Assembly (NCBI RefSeq): GCF_001005725.1
Contig: NZ_LBIC01000007.1
Coordinates: forward strand, 310,001 to 374,000
DNA length: 64,000 nt
From: Sphingobium chungbukense
Lineage (GTDB): Bacteria > Pseudomonadota > Alphaproteobacteria > Sphingomonadales > Sphingomonadaceae
Direction of reading: 5' to 3'
The notes under the pieces are model-generated. The model saw only the letters and a list, made by a program, of their open reading frames with translations, searched no databases and was not told the origin of the DNA. Shown here piece after piece: positions 26,942 to 36,324 of the stretch. A program made the translations under genes and the position numbers. Numbering within the stretch: position 1 is the stretch's first letter; each line of letters begins with the position of its first letter.

Positions 26942-27117
26942 TTTGGAACAATCTCCCCTCGCATGGGGAAGGTCGCCGTCGCCTTGGGGATACCCCTGCA
27001 ACGGTGTGAACTTCGGGGCGCGTGACCTTGCGCCCCGGCTCCGGCACGCCTCCGGAGAGCGACAGGTCATCATGTATCCGTCGGGAATGGCGGGTCGCTT
27101 CACCGATGGAAAATATA

Positions 27118-28863
<1,746 letters not shown>

Positions 28864-28871
28864 TATCAGGA

Positions 28872-28900
28872 GGGCCGCTCTTCAACGGAGCGGCCCTTCC
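28872..28900 (+). terminator. Terminator after the DEAD-box helicase gene
   Basis: Stem GGGCCGCTC (28872-28880) / GAGCGGCCC (28888-28896), a seven-base loop and a TTCC tail begin ten bases after the helicase stop codon. Confidence 0.7.
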
Positions 28901-28908
28901 TCCGAAGC

Positions 28909-28946
28909 AGAGCATGTTCCGATTGGATTGAATCGGTACATGCTCT
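28909..28946. repeat. 38-base extragenic palindrome
   Basis: AGAGCATGTTCCGATT (28909-28924) is mirrored by AATCGGTACATGCTCT (28931-28946) with one mismatch and a six-base spacer. Similar GAGCATGTTCCGATT palindromes are, from memory, a widely dispersed intergenic repeat in alphaproteobacteria. It lies between the convergent helicase and antiporter genes. Confidence 0.75.
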
Positions 28947-29007
28947 GATTTCCTTTGTTTGCCGTGATTTCCGAGCCGTGGAACGTTCGATTCCACTCGC
29001 AATCACT

Positions 29008-30633
29008 CTACCCCGCCCCGCAAAGGGTCAGCATCTTAGCAGCCAGCTCCCGTTCGCCCATGACGACATGGGGCACGCCCAGCCCTTCCAGATGCACGAC
29101 CTCCGCGTCCGAATGGGCGCGGGCGATGACCTGAAGGTTGGGGTTCAGATGGCGCGCATGTTCATGAATGGCGCCGCCTTCGAACCCCTCCGGCACGGCG
29201 ATCAGCATGCGGCGGGCTTCACAAATACCGGCGGCGAGCAAATGGCGGTCCTCCAATGCGCTGCCGCGCACAACCGACAGGCCCGCCTCCTCGGCTTCCT
29301 CGGCGCGGTCGGAATCGGCCTCCATCACCACGAAATGCACCTTGCGTTCCGTCAGGCGCTCGCCGATCAGCTTGCCCACCCGACCATAGCCGACAAGGAT
29401 GACATGGCCCATGCGCGGCTGTTCGGGCGCCTTTTCCGCTTCCTCTTCCCGCTTGTTGCCACGCACGATAACAGAGAAGATCAGCGGATTGAGAAGGATC
29501 GACACGATCGCCCCCGCCAGGATGAGGTCGCGCGCCTCGGCAGGCAGGACGCCCAGTCCCGTACCCAATGAAGCAAGGATGAAGGAAAACTCGCCGATTT
29601 GTGCCAGGCTAGCGGCGATGGTCAGCGCAGTGTCGCCGGGATGCCCAAAGGCGCGGACGATGGCGAAGGCCGCGATCGACTTGCCGACGATGATGATCGC
29701 CACCGTGGCGAGCAGGGGAAGCGGCTGTTCGACCAGCACCGACGGATTGAACAGCATGCCGACGGAAACGAAGAAGAGCACAGCGAAGGCATCCCGCAGC
29801 GGCAGCGTTTCCTCCGTAGCCCGGCGGCTGAGCGGCGTTTCCCCCAGGATCATCCCGGCAAAGAAGGCGCCCAACGCGAAGGACACGTCGAACGCCACCG
29901 CGGCGCCGAAGGCCACGCCCAACGCAATGGCCAGCACGGCAAGGCGGAACAGCTCGCGCGAGCCGCTATGGACGACCCAGTGCAGCGCCCAGGGGATGAC
30001 CCGGCGCCCGACCACCAACATCAGTGCGACAAAGCCCGCGACCTTCAACATGGTGCTGAACAACGGCGCGAGCAAGGCCGCCGCGCCGCCCGATGCATCG
30101 GCATTGTTCATCACGCCGGCCAATGCGGGCAGCAGCACCAGCGCAAGGACCATCACCAGATCCTCGACGATCAGCCAGCCGACCGCGATTCTTCCCCGCC
30201 GGGTTTCCACAAGGTTTGCGCCTTGCAGCGCGCGCAGCAGCACGACCGTGCTTGCGACCGAGAGTGCGAGGCCGAAGACCAGCCCTCCCATCAGTGGCCA
30301 GCCCATATAATGCGCCAGCCCCATGCCCATCAGCGTCGCGACCGCGATCTGACCGATGGCGCCGGGCACGGCGATATTCTTGACGGACAGCAGGTCGCGC
30401 AAGGAGAAATGCAGGCCGACGCCGAACATCAGCAATATGACGCCGATCTCCGCCAGTTCATTGGCCAGTCCGGCATTGGCGACGAATCCGGGCGTGAAAG
30501 GGCCGACGATGATGCCGGCAACCAGATAGCCGACAAGCGGTGACAATTTCAGGCGATGGGCGATGGCGCCCATGATGAAGGCAACGACAAGGCCCGCGAC
30601 GATCGTTCCGATCAGGGGCGTGTGATGGGGCAT
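29008..30633 (-). CDS. KefB/YbaL-type monovalent cation:proton antiporter with TrkA-N domain (541 aa)
   Basis: CPA2-family membrane protein: about 12 hydrophobic segments over the first 390 residues, including VGYLVAGIIVGPFTPG and the ion-path string VASTVVLLRAL, then a short charged linker and a cytosolic Rossmann domain starting HVILVGYGRVGKLIGERL (about 408-425) with an acidic strand end (VVMEADSDR). The RCK/TrkA-N domain normally binds NAD(H) and gates K+/H+ exchange. Domain order and length match the YbaL group. Convergent with the helicase gene; a two-gene minus-strand set of small proteins lies upstream. Confidence 0.93.
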   Translation of the reverse strand: MPHHTPLIGTIVAGLVVAFIMGAIAHRLKLSPLVGYLVAGIIVGPFTPGFVANAGLANELAEIGVILLMFGVGLHFSLRDLLSVKNIAVPGAIGQIAVATLMGMGLAHYMGWPLMGGLVFGLALSVASTVVLLRALQGANLVETRRGRIAVGWLIVEDLVMVLALVLLPALAGVMNNADASGGAAALLAPLFSTMLKVAGFVALMLVVGRRVIPWALHWVVHSGSRELFRLAVLAIALGVAFGAAVAFDVSFALGAFFAGMILGETPLSRRATEETLPLRDAFAVLFFVSVGMLFNPSVLVEQPLPLLATVAIIIVGKSIAAFAIVRAFGHPGDTALTIAASLAQIGEFSFILASLGTGLGVLPAEARDLILAGAIVSILLNPLIFSVIVRGNKREEEAEKAPEQPRMGHVILVGYGRVGKLIGERLTERKVHFVVMEADSDRAEEAEEAGLSVVRGSALEDRHLLAAGICEARRMLIAVPEGFEGGAIHEHARHLNPNLQVIARAHSDAEVVHLEGLGVPHVVMGERELAAKMLTLCGAG

Positions 30634-30692
30634 GGAGTGTCTTTCCCTGGCCGCCGGTGGGGTATGTGCACCACCGGCAGCTTATCATATTT

Positions 30693-30833
30693 TCATTCAG
30701 CGACAGCCAGCACGGCCGCCGACAGCAGCGCGCCGGCCGCGCCCAGTCCTGCCATGACGGCGGGCATGAACCACCAGGGCGGGCGGCGCCGGGACGATCC
30801 GTCCTTGCCGCGTCGCGATCTTCTGCGGGTCAT
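30693..30833 (-). CDS. Short membrane protein, 46 aa, unknown function
   Basis: A small frame starting at ATG 30833 with an excellent ribosome site (AAGGA, eight bases upstream). The product has a very basic N-terminal third (MTRRRSRRGKDGSSRRR), then PPWWFMPAVMAG and one Ala/Leu-rich transmembrane segment to the C-terminus (positive-inside). I do not recognise the family. It lies 59 bases upstream of the antiporter gene on the same strand and could be a small accessory subunit; that is inference from position only. Confidence 0.6.
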   Translation of the reverse strand: MTRRRSRRGKDGSSRRRPPWWFMPAVMAGLGAAGALLSAAVLAVAE

Positions 30834-30890
30834 GAGGAAATTCCTTTTTCCTTGGTGACGGTCCCGACAAGACCGCCTGAAGGCAATGCG

Positions 30891-31292
30891 TCAGGAAAAG
30901 GCAGGCGGCGCACGGGCACGCGGACGGGAAAACAGATGGAAAGACGGGAAGGACAGGAACGGAGCAGGGAATCGAAGGGCGAGCAACGCCGACACGAGCC
31001 CCGGCAGCAACGCCATGACCGGCAGCATCCAGATCGCGGCGGGCGCCAATAGAGGCGCCCGCCCAACGCCATCCGGCTCCGCCGCTCCCACGACGGTCGG
31101 ATTGGCGTGAGCGCGCGCCTTCAACACGACACTGGTGGTCGCCGGATTGAACGCGGAGCCGGCCCATAGGCTGGAAGGAGGCCCCAAAGGCGCCAGGGCA
31201 CTCAACAAGGCGACGCCGAGCGAAAGCCACAGCGACAGGATGAAGAGCAGGCTGCCCTGCGTCGCTTCATTCCTGTATGGCACCGGCCTCAT
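30891..31292 (-). CDS. Hypothetical membrane protein (133 aa)
   Basis: The frame encodes a hydrophobic N-terminal segment (SLLFILSLWLSLGVALLSAL), a polar middle with WAGSAFNPATTSVVLKARAHA and a second hydrophobic stretch (PAAIWMLPVMALLPGLVSALLAL). GGAAGGG is 12 bases before the ATG, a little far. Composition is compatible with a two-span membrane protein, but no family is recognised and the C-terminal FSRPRARAPPAFS looks unconstrained. Same strand as the 46-residue gene, 57 bases before it. It may be spurious. Confidence 0.45.
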   Translation of the reverse strand: MRPVPYRNEATQGSLLFILSLWLSLGVALLSALAPLGPPSSLWAGSAFNPATTSVVLKARAHANPTVVGAAEPDGVGRAPLLAPAAIWMLPVMALLPGLVSALLALRFPAPFLSFPSFHLFSRPRARAPPAFS

Positions 31293-31428
31293 GCGTGATA
31301 ATATCCCTTCCGCAATCGAAGATAGGAACGATCAGGGCCAAAAACCAGCCCTGAAAGCGGGTCGGATGATGGTCGCATTTTCGAACCGAATGACGGCTTT
31401 GCCGCCAATCTGAAAATGCTCTTGCCGG

Positions 31429-31457
31429 TTGACAGAAGCGAGTCATTCCAGTAGCGG
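31429..31457 (+). promoter_or_regulatory. Candidate promoter of rplU-rpmA
   Basis: A perfect -35 hexamer TTGACA (31429-31434) lies about 105 bases before rplU; at 17 bases spacing the -10 would be TAGCGG (31452-31457), a weak match. No other gene is in this gap on the plus strand. Confidence 0.4.
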
Positions 31458-31500
31458 GCCACATTCCCGCGCGGGTCCAACAGGGCATAGTCCCTCGACG

Positions 31501-31517
31501 ATCTGCGTAAAGCAGAT
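31501..31517 (+). promoter_or_regulatory. Small leader hairpin before rplU
   Basis: ATCTGC (31501-31506) / GCAGAT (31512-31517) with loop GTAAA ends 21 bases before the rplU start. It would be in the 5' untranslated leader if the TTGACA promoter is used. A role in L21 autoregulation is possible but unproven. Confidence 0.35.
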
Positions 31518-31538
31518 TTGAACGAGAAGAGAAGAGCC

Positions 31539-31835
31539 ATGTTCGCAGTCGTGCGCACGGGCGGCAAGCAGTATCGCGTCGCCGCCGGAGACAAGATCGT
31601 CGTCGAGAAGCTGGCCGGTGAGGCCGGTGACAAGGTGACCCTGGACGACGTCCTGTTCGCCGGTGAAGGCAGCGACGTGAAGGACGCAGCCAAGCTGACC
31701 GTTGCCGCTGAAATCGTCGCGCAGGCGAAGGGCGAGAAGGTCATCGTTTTCAAGAAGCGCCGCCGGCACAACTACCGTCGCCGCAATGGCCATCGCCAGA
31801 ATCACACGATCCTCAAGATCGTGTCGATCGCCTGA
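31539..31835 (+). CDS. rplU: 50S ribosomal protein L21 (98 aa)
   Basis: Starts [20 protein letters not shown], the family N-terminus, and ends with the basic RNA-binding [19 protein letters not shown] typical of L21. ATG at 31539 is preferred over an upstream in-frame start because of the conserved N-terminus. Followed after 28 bases by rpmA, the universal L21-L27 pair. Confidence 0.98.
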   Translation: MFAVVRTGGKQYRVAAGDKIVVEKLAGEAGDKVTLDDVLFAGEGSDVKDAAKLTVAAEIVAQAKGEKVIVFKKRRRHNYRRRNGHRQNHTILKIVSIA

Positions 31836-31863
31836 GCCGCAGCACATTCTAGGAGTTTGAGTC

Positions 31864-32133
31864 ATGGCACATAAGAAAGCTGGCGGTTCGTCGCGCAACG
31901 GTCGCGATTCGGAATCGAAGCGCCTTGGCGTGAAGAAGTTCGGCGGTCAGGAAGTGATCGGCGGCAACATCATCATTCGTCAGCGCGGCACGCGCGTCTA
32001 TCCGGGCCGCAATGTCGGCATGGGCAAGGACCACACGCTGTTCGCGCTGGGTGAAGGCCGCGTGGTATTCCACACCGGCAAGCTCGGCCGCAAATATGTG
32101 TCGGTCGACGCCATGGCCGAAGCAGCCGAATAA
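31864..32133 (+). CDS. rpmA: 50S ribosomal protein L27 (89 aa)
   Basis: N-terminus [20 protein letters not shown] reaches the peptidyl-transferase centre in the ribosome; the body [18 protein letters not shown] is invariant family sequence. TAGGAG lies upstream of the ATG. It is second gene of the rplU-rpmA operon and is followed by a terminator about 90 bases downstream. The usual next gene, obgE, is 3 kb away here. Confidence 0.98.
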   Translation: MAHKKAGGSSRNGRDSESKRLGVKKFGGQEVIGGNIIIRQRGTRVYPGRNVGMGKDHTLFALGEGRVVFHTGKLGRKYVSVDAMAEAAE

Positions 32134-32223
32134 CGGACGATCGATGACGGATCGTCCCTCGCAATCGGGGCGATCCTCCTGGTGGAAAGACTCTTAGGTC
32201 AACCGCCAGAGCTAGAGGGAAAC

Positions 32224-32255
32224 AAGGGGCGCCCCATCCGGGAGCGCCCCTTTTT
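32224..32255 (+). terminator. Rho-independent terminator of rplU-rpmA
   Basis: GGGGCGC (32226-32232) pairs with GCGCCCC (32244-32250), extended by flanking A-T pairs and an inner CCC/GGG, and is followed by five T residues. A textbook intrinsic terminator. Confidence 0.85.
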
Positions 32256-32406
32256 CCGTTCGTCGGCGTCTTCCCCCTATTTCCCTCAAATCGCTGGAAC
32301 CCGGACCCGTTTCACGCGTCGTGCGGACGGGGCCCAGCCAGAGAATATAGTCGTCAAGCCGTAACCTTTTGCGGCCATTGGCGCGCCGGAGATCAGGAGA
32401 CTGTCG

Positions 32407-32982
32407 ATGTTCGCCCGTACCCCCCGTCTGTTGCTGCGGCCCGGCTGGATGGAAGATGCACCTGCCCTTGCCGAAGCGATCGGCGACGCCGCCGTTCTGC
32501 GCAATCTGACCCATGCGCCGGCCGAGTACAGCCAGACCGATGCAGAGATCTTTCTCGCTCAGCCACAGGACCCGCGCCTGCCCAGCCTGCTCGCCTTCAC
32601 CCGTACCAAGGGCGCGCCCCGCCTCGTGGGCGGCTGCGGCATCCATCTGGCGAAGGATGGCATGGCCGAACTGGGCTATTGGATCGCCCGTCCCTATTGG
32701 GGATTGGGTTTTGCGACGGAAGCGGCCCAGGCCGTCATGCACATGGCGCGGGCGTCCGGCGTGCGCCATGTGCATGCCGTCCATTTCGCGGACAATCCCG
32801 CATCCGGCAATGTCTTGCGCAAGATCGGCTTCCGCTACACCGGACGGACCGAAAAACGCTTCAGCCTTGGCCGGGGCAGCGTGGCGGATTGCCTGGTCTT
32901 CGAAGAAGGAGAGGCCGCGCGCATGGTGACCGACTCCTCGATGGATCTTTACGGGGATTCGCGACCCGCCCTGGCCGCCTGA
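32407..32982 (+). CDS. GNAT-family N-acetyltransferase (191 aa)
   Basis: RimJ/RimL-type acetyltransferase: opens with the RTPRLLLRPGWMEDAPALAE pattern of this group, has an acceptor-side middle region and the acetyl-CoA-binding motif A as YWGLGFATEAAQAV (about residues 98-111), then NVLRKIGFRYTGR, the usual motif B end. Substrate unknown (protein N-terminus, antibiotic or small molecule). AGGAG lies eight bases before the start. Convergent with a second GNAT gene, possibly an old duplication that diverged. Confidence 0.9.
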   Translation: MFARTPRLLLRPGWMEDAPALAEAIGDAAVLRNLTHAPAEYSQTDAEIFLAQPQDPRLPSLLAFTRTKGAPRLVGGCGIHLAKDGMAELGYWIARPYWGLGFATEAAQAVMHMARASGVRHVHAVHFADNPASGNVLRKIGFRYTGRTEKRFSLGRGSVADCLVFEEGEAARMVTDSSMDLYGDSRPALAA

Positions 32983-32991
32983 TCGATCCAT

Positions 32992-33021
32992 GCGGGAGAG
33001 GCGGTACGGGCGCCTCCCCGC
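32992..33021. terminator. Bidirectional hairpin between two convergent GNAT genes
   Basis: GCGGGAGAGGCG (32992-33003) pairs with CGCCTCCCCGC (33011-33021) with a one-base bulge. It occupies the 39-base gap between the two convergent stop codons. There is no T run, so it may only be a weak bidirectional terminator. Confidence 0.45.
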
Positions 33022-33549
33022 TCAAATGCCTCTGGCGCGTTCGAACAGCCGGATCGGGTGCGTTCCCAGCACCCGCTCGGCCAGATATGTGAAGCCTAGC
33101 TTCCCCGCCACCGCGACGGACGAAGCGTTGTCCGGTTCGATGATGCAGCGGACAACAGGGCTGCCGAGATGATGATCCGCCCAATGCAGCACGGCCTGCA
33201 TCGCCTCGACCGCAAAGCCCCCGCCCCATGCCGCCGGTGCGAGAACCCAGCCGGCCTCGGGCACTCCCTCCAACTCGGGAAGGCCGCGGGCGCTGCTCAA
33301 CAAGCCCGCTTCACCGAGGAAGGCGCCGGTGGTCCGATGCTCCAGCGCCCACATGCCATAGCCCAGCAGCGACCACATGCCCGCATAGCGTAGCATGCGA
33401 AACCAGACGGCCTGTGCGTCCTGCACCTGGCCGCCGATATGACGGACAACGGCGGGATCTCCCCATAGCAGGCGGCAGGCAGGAAAATCCTCCACCCGAT
33501 GCGGGCGCAGGATCAGACGATCCGTTTCAAGAACCGGGGCATCGGCCAT
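33022..33549 (-). CDS. GNAT-family N-acetyltransferase (175 aa)
   Basis: Opens with LETDRLILRPHRVEDFPACR, the RimL-like start, and includes the acetyl-CoA loop region AAWGGGFAVEAMQAVLHWA (about 108-126) and EPDNASSVAVAGKLGFTYL typical of motif B. The loop has GGGF in place of the commoner GxGxA/G pattern, still compatible with CoA binding. Substrate unknown. It lies on the opposite strand to the neighbouring acetyltransferase gene. Confidence 0.88.
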   Translation of the reverse strand: MADAPVLETDRLILRPHRVEDFPACRLLWGDPAVVRHIGGQVQDAQAVWFRMLRYAGMWSLLGYGMWALEHRTTGAFLGEAGLLSSARGLPELEGVPEAGWVLAPAAWGGGFAVEAMQAVLHWADHHLGSPVVRCIIEPDNASSVAVAGKLGFTYLAERVLGTHPIRLFERARGI

Positions 33550-33581
33550 GGCGAAGCTATGGCCCCGCGCTTATTGGCCGG

Positions 33582-34424
33582 TCAAGCCATCGAAGCTAGT
33601 CGTGCATCCGCATAATCGCTGTCGGCCTGGTCGATCAGCGCACGGTCGTCAACATTCCACGGGTGGAAACCAGGCAGGAAATAAGCCAGCCAGGGCAGCA
33701 CCACCCGCCGCAATATCCCCGGCCGGACCAACGCATAGCGCAGCAGCCCACCCCAGGCGCGGACGCCGGTAATGCCGTCCTGCCGCAGCAATATCATCAT
33801 CCCGCGCGCCCGATGGTGCACGAAATGGCGGGTGACGATCAGCATCATGAGCGATCTCAACCACCAGCGCCTGAACGGATGCCAGCCGCGCGTGGCATGG
33901 ACCCAGGTGTCATGGGCGACGCCCTTATGCTCGATTTCCTCGACCGCATGCCAGCGCCAAAGCGCCGCCGCTTCGGGATCGGCACCCGCCAGATATTGCG
34001 GATCGCTCAGCAGTTCATGGGCCAGAAGGGCGGTGAAATGCTCCAGCGCCATGGTCGCGGCAAGGCTGACGATCGGGGTACGCTGCCTGGCGAGGTCCAG
34101 CACCTTGATCACGTCCGCTTCCAACAGGGTCACGTCGTAACCCTGATCGGTCACATGCCGGTTGAAGGCCAGATGCTCGCGGGTATGAACGACCTCCTGC
34201 CTGATGAAGGCCGCGATCTCCCCCGCCAGCCGATCGGGCACATCGTCGCGAAAGGCTCGCACGCTCTCGATAAAATAGGCTTCGCCACGCGGAAAGGTGA
34301 CCGAGAGCGCGTTGAAGAAGGCGGTCGCCACCGGATCGCCGTTCAGCCAATGGCGCGCGACCGGCCCGCCGCGCGTGAAGCGGCGGTCGCGGGGAACGAT
34401 GGCAAGATCGGCCGGTGTCGTCAT
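33582..34424 (-). CDS. Predicted metal-dependent hydrolase, ferritin-like di-metal fold (280 aa)
   Basis: Matches the family annotated as predicted metal-dependent hydrolase (PF10118 type). It shows regularly spaced metal ligands: FIRQEVVHTREHLAFN (about 72-87), MALEHFTALLAHE (about 124-136) and AVEEIEHKGVAHD (about 158-170), a set of Glu/His pairs as in helical di-iron proteins. The real reaction is not established for the family. It is transcribed divergently from a TetR regulator with an inverted repeat between them, so it is likely the regulator's main target. Confidence 0.82.
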   Translation of the reverse strand: MTTPADLAIVPRDRRFTRGGPVARHWLNGDPVATAFFNALSVTFPRGEAYFIESVRAFRDDVPDRLAGEIAAFIRQEVVHTREHLAFNRHVTDQGYDVTLLEADVIKVLDLARQRTPIVSLAATMALEHFTALLAHELLSDPQYLAGADPEAAALWRWHAVEEIEHKGVAHDTWVHATRGWHPFRRWWLRSLMMLIVTRHFVHHRARGMMILLRQDGITGVRAWGGLLRYALVRPGILRRVVLPWLAYFLPGFHPWNVDDRALIDQADSDYADARLASMA

Positions 34425-34472
34425 CGCAGCGTCGTCATTTCGGACTCGTCATTGCAGGCTCTTCCTGCATCG

Positions 34473-34496
34473 TTTACTGACAGCGGGGTCAATAAA
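34473..34496. promoter_or_regulatory. Candidate TetR operator in the divergent intergenic region
   Basis: TTTACTGAC (34473-34481) and GTCAATAAA (34488-34496) form an inverted repeat with one mismatch around a six-base spacer. It sits in the 87-base gap between the di-metal hydrolase gene and the TetR gene, the expected place for a self- and neighbour-regulating repressor site. Confidence 0.6.
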
Positions 34497-34511
34497 GAGT
34501 TACTTACATCA

Positions 34512-35126
34512 ATGTCAATAAGGCGCACACGCCTCCGCCCGGATGAAAGTCGCCTCGTCGCGCTCGAAGCCGCGCGGCTGCTGCTGATCGAGGCGGGGCC
34601 GCAGGCGGTGACGCTGAAGGCCGTGGCGGCGCGGATCGAGCGGACCCATGCCAATCTGCTGCACCATTTCGGGTCGGCGGCGGGATTGCAGAAGGCGCTG
34701 GCCGCTCATCTGGGCGAAACGATCACGGCGACGATCGGGGACGCTGTGGATGCGGCGCGGCGCGGCGAGGTGGAACCGCGCCGGATCGTCGACATGACCT
34801 TCGACGCCTTCGACCGCGACGGAGCGGGGGCACTGGCAAGCTGGATGCTGGCATCGGGCAATGAGGATGCGCTCGATCCGGTGGTGGACGCGATCCACAG
34901 GCTGGTGGACAAGCTCGCCGCGACCGCGCTCTCCCCTCATTTGGGCGAGCTGATCCGGGAAAATACACTGATGCTGGTGTTGCTGGCGCTGGGCGATTCG
35001 CAGGTGGGTGGACCGATGGCGGCGGCGCTGGGATTGGCGCGCGAAAAGGCGCGGGACATCGCCACACAGCGGCTGGTTTCGGCGCTGGTGGAAGAAGCAG
35101 CGGCTTTTGCGGCGCACACGGTTTAA
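34512..35126 (+). CDS. TetR-family transcriptional regulator (204 aa)
   Basis: N-terminal TetR helix-turn-helix: ESRLVALEAARLLLIEAG, then VTLKAVAARIERTHANLLHHFGSAAGLQKAL (about residues 34-64 in pieces), where ANLLHHFGS corresponds to the usual YYHFxS recognition-helix end. The C-terminal helices form an all-alpha ligand domain. ATG at 34512 fits the domain border; the long open frame upstream is antisense to the hydrolase gene. Probably represses the divergent hydrolase and itself through the palindrome in between. Confidence 0.9.
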   Translation: MSIRRTRLRPDESRLVALEAARLLLIEAGPQAVTLKAVAARIERTHANLLHHFGSAAGLQKALAAHLGETITATIGDAVDAARRGEVEPRRIVDMTFDAFDRDGAGALASWMLASGNEDALDPVVDAIHRLVDKLAATALSPHLGELIRENTLMLVLLALGDSQVGGPMAAALGLAREKARDIATQRLVSALVEEAAAFAAHTV

Positions 35127-35156
35127 TTCCACCGCATAAAGCGCTATGGGCGCGCG

Positions 35157-36251
35157 ATGCATTTTCTGGATCAAGCGAAGATTTACATCAAGTCCGGCTG
35201 GGGCGGTCCCGGCGCGGTCAGTTTCCGGCGCGAAAAATATGTCGAATATGGCGGCCCGGACGGCGGCAATGGCGGCAAGGGCGGGGACATCATATTCGAG
35301 GCGGTGGCGGGGCTGAACACCCTGATCGACTTCCGCTACACCCAGCATTTCAAGGCGCAGCGCGGCATGCCCGGCATGGGCAAGAACCGCTATGGCGCAG
35401 GTGGCGAGGACCTCGTCATCAAGGTGCCGGTGGGCACGCAGATCCTGTCCGACCCCACGCCCATTGACGGGACCGAGGATGAGGACGGCGCCATGGAGTA
35501 TGAGCAGGAACTGCTCGCCGACTTCACCGAGGTCGGGCAGCGCATGGTGTTCCTGCGCGGCGGCGACGGCGGGCGCGGCAACCTGTCCTACAAGACGAGC
35601 ACCAACCGCGCCCCGCGCCAGCATGGCACGGGCTGGCCGGGGCAGGAAATGTGGGTGTGGCTGCGGCTGAAACTGCTGGCCGATGTCGGCTTGGTCGGCA
35701 TGCCCAATGCGGGCAAGTCGACCCTCATCAACCAGGTCACGAACACCAAGGCGAAGGTCGGCGCTTATGCTTTCACCACCACCAAGCCGCAGCTTGGCGT
35801 GGTGCTGCATCGCGACCGGGAATTCGTGTTGGCGGATATTCCGGGCCTGATCGAGGGCGCGGCCGAGGGCGCAGGGATCGGCGACCGTTTCCTGGGGCAT
35901 ATCGAACGCTGCCGAGTGCTGCTGCATCTGATCGACGCGACCGGCGACGATCCGGTCGAACAGTTCCGCATCGTGCAGGACGAGCTGGCGGCCTATGGCG
36001 GCGGGCTGGACGAAAAACCGCAGATCGTGGCGCTCAACAAGGGCGACCTGCTGGGGCAGGAACTGATGGACGACATTGCCGGACAGCTTCGGGAAGAAGC
36101 TGGCGTGGAGGATGTGTTCATCATCTCCGGCGCGACGGGCGAGGGCGTACCGGCTTTGCTCGACGCGGTATTGCCGCTGCTCGACCAGCCCGTCGAAGAT
36201 GAGGAGGATGAGGCGGGCGAGGAAGGCGGCGGGCCGTGGTCGCCGCTCTGA
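35157..36251 (+). CDS. obgE: Obg family GTPase (CgtA/ObgE, 364 aa)
   Basis: Essential GTPase in 50S assembly and stress control. The glycine-rich Obg fold fills residues 1-160 (GGPDGGNGGKGGDI, GGDGGRGNLSYKTSTN). The G domain follows with P-loop GMPNAGKST (181-189), switch II DIPGLIEGA, and NKGD in place of the usual NKxD signature. An acidic insert IDGTEDEDGAMEYE (about 103-116) in the Obg fold is longer than in enterobacteria, and the C-terminus is acidic (DEEDEAGEEGG). Followed by proB after 73 bases. Confidence 0.97.
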   Translation: MHFLDQAKIYIKSGWGGPGAVSFRREKYVEYGGPDGGNGGKGGDIIFEAVAGLNTLIDFRYTQHFKAQRGMPGMGKNRYGAGGEDLVIKVPVGTQILSDPTPIDGTEDEDGAMEYEQELLADFTEVGQRMVFLRGGDGGRGNLSYKTSTNRAPRQHGTGWPGQEMWVWLRLKLLADVGLVGMPNAGKSTLINQVTNTKAKVGAYAFTTTKPQLGVVLHRDREFVLADIPGLIEGAAEGAGIGDRFLGHIERCRVLLHLIDATGDDPVEQFRIVQDELAAYGGGLDEKPQIVALNKGDLLGQELMDDIAGQLREEAGVEDVFIISGATGEGVPALLDAVLPLLDQPVEDEEDEAGEEGGGPWSPL

Positions 36252-36291
36252 ACCGGCACCCCAGACCCGCTTCGCCCGCCCCCTCCCCCAA

Positions 36292-36312
36292 CCCCTCCCT
36301 GAACGGGAGGGG
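36292..36312 (+). promoter_or_regulatory. Hairpin overlapping the proB ribosome-binding region
   Basis: CCCCTCCC (36292-36299) pairs with GGGAGGGG (36305-36312) across a five-base loop. The right arm runs into the GGAGG (36311-36315) that serves proB, so the stem could partly hide the ribosome site in the obgE-proB mRNA. Such C-rich palindromes are also common intergenic repeats in sphingomonads, so function is uncertain. Confidence 0.5.
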
Positions 36313-36324
36313 AGGACAAGCTCG

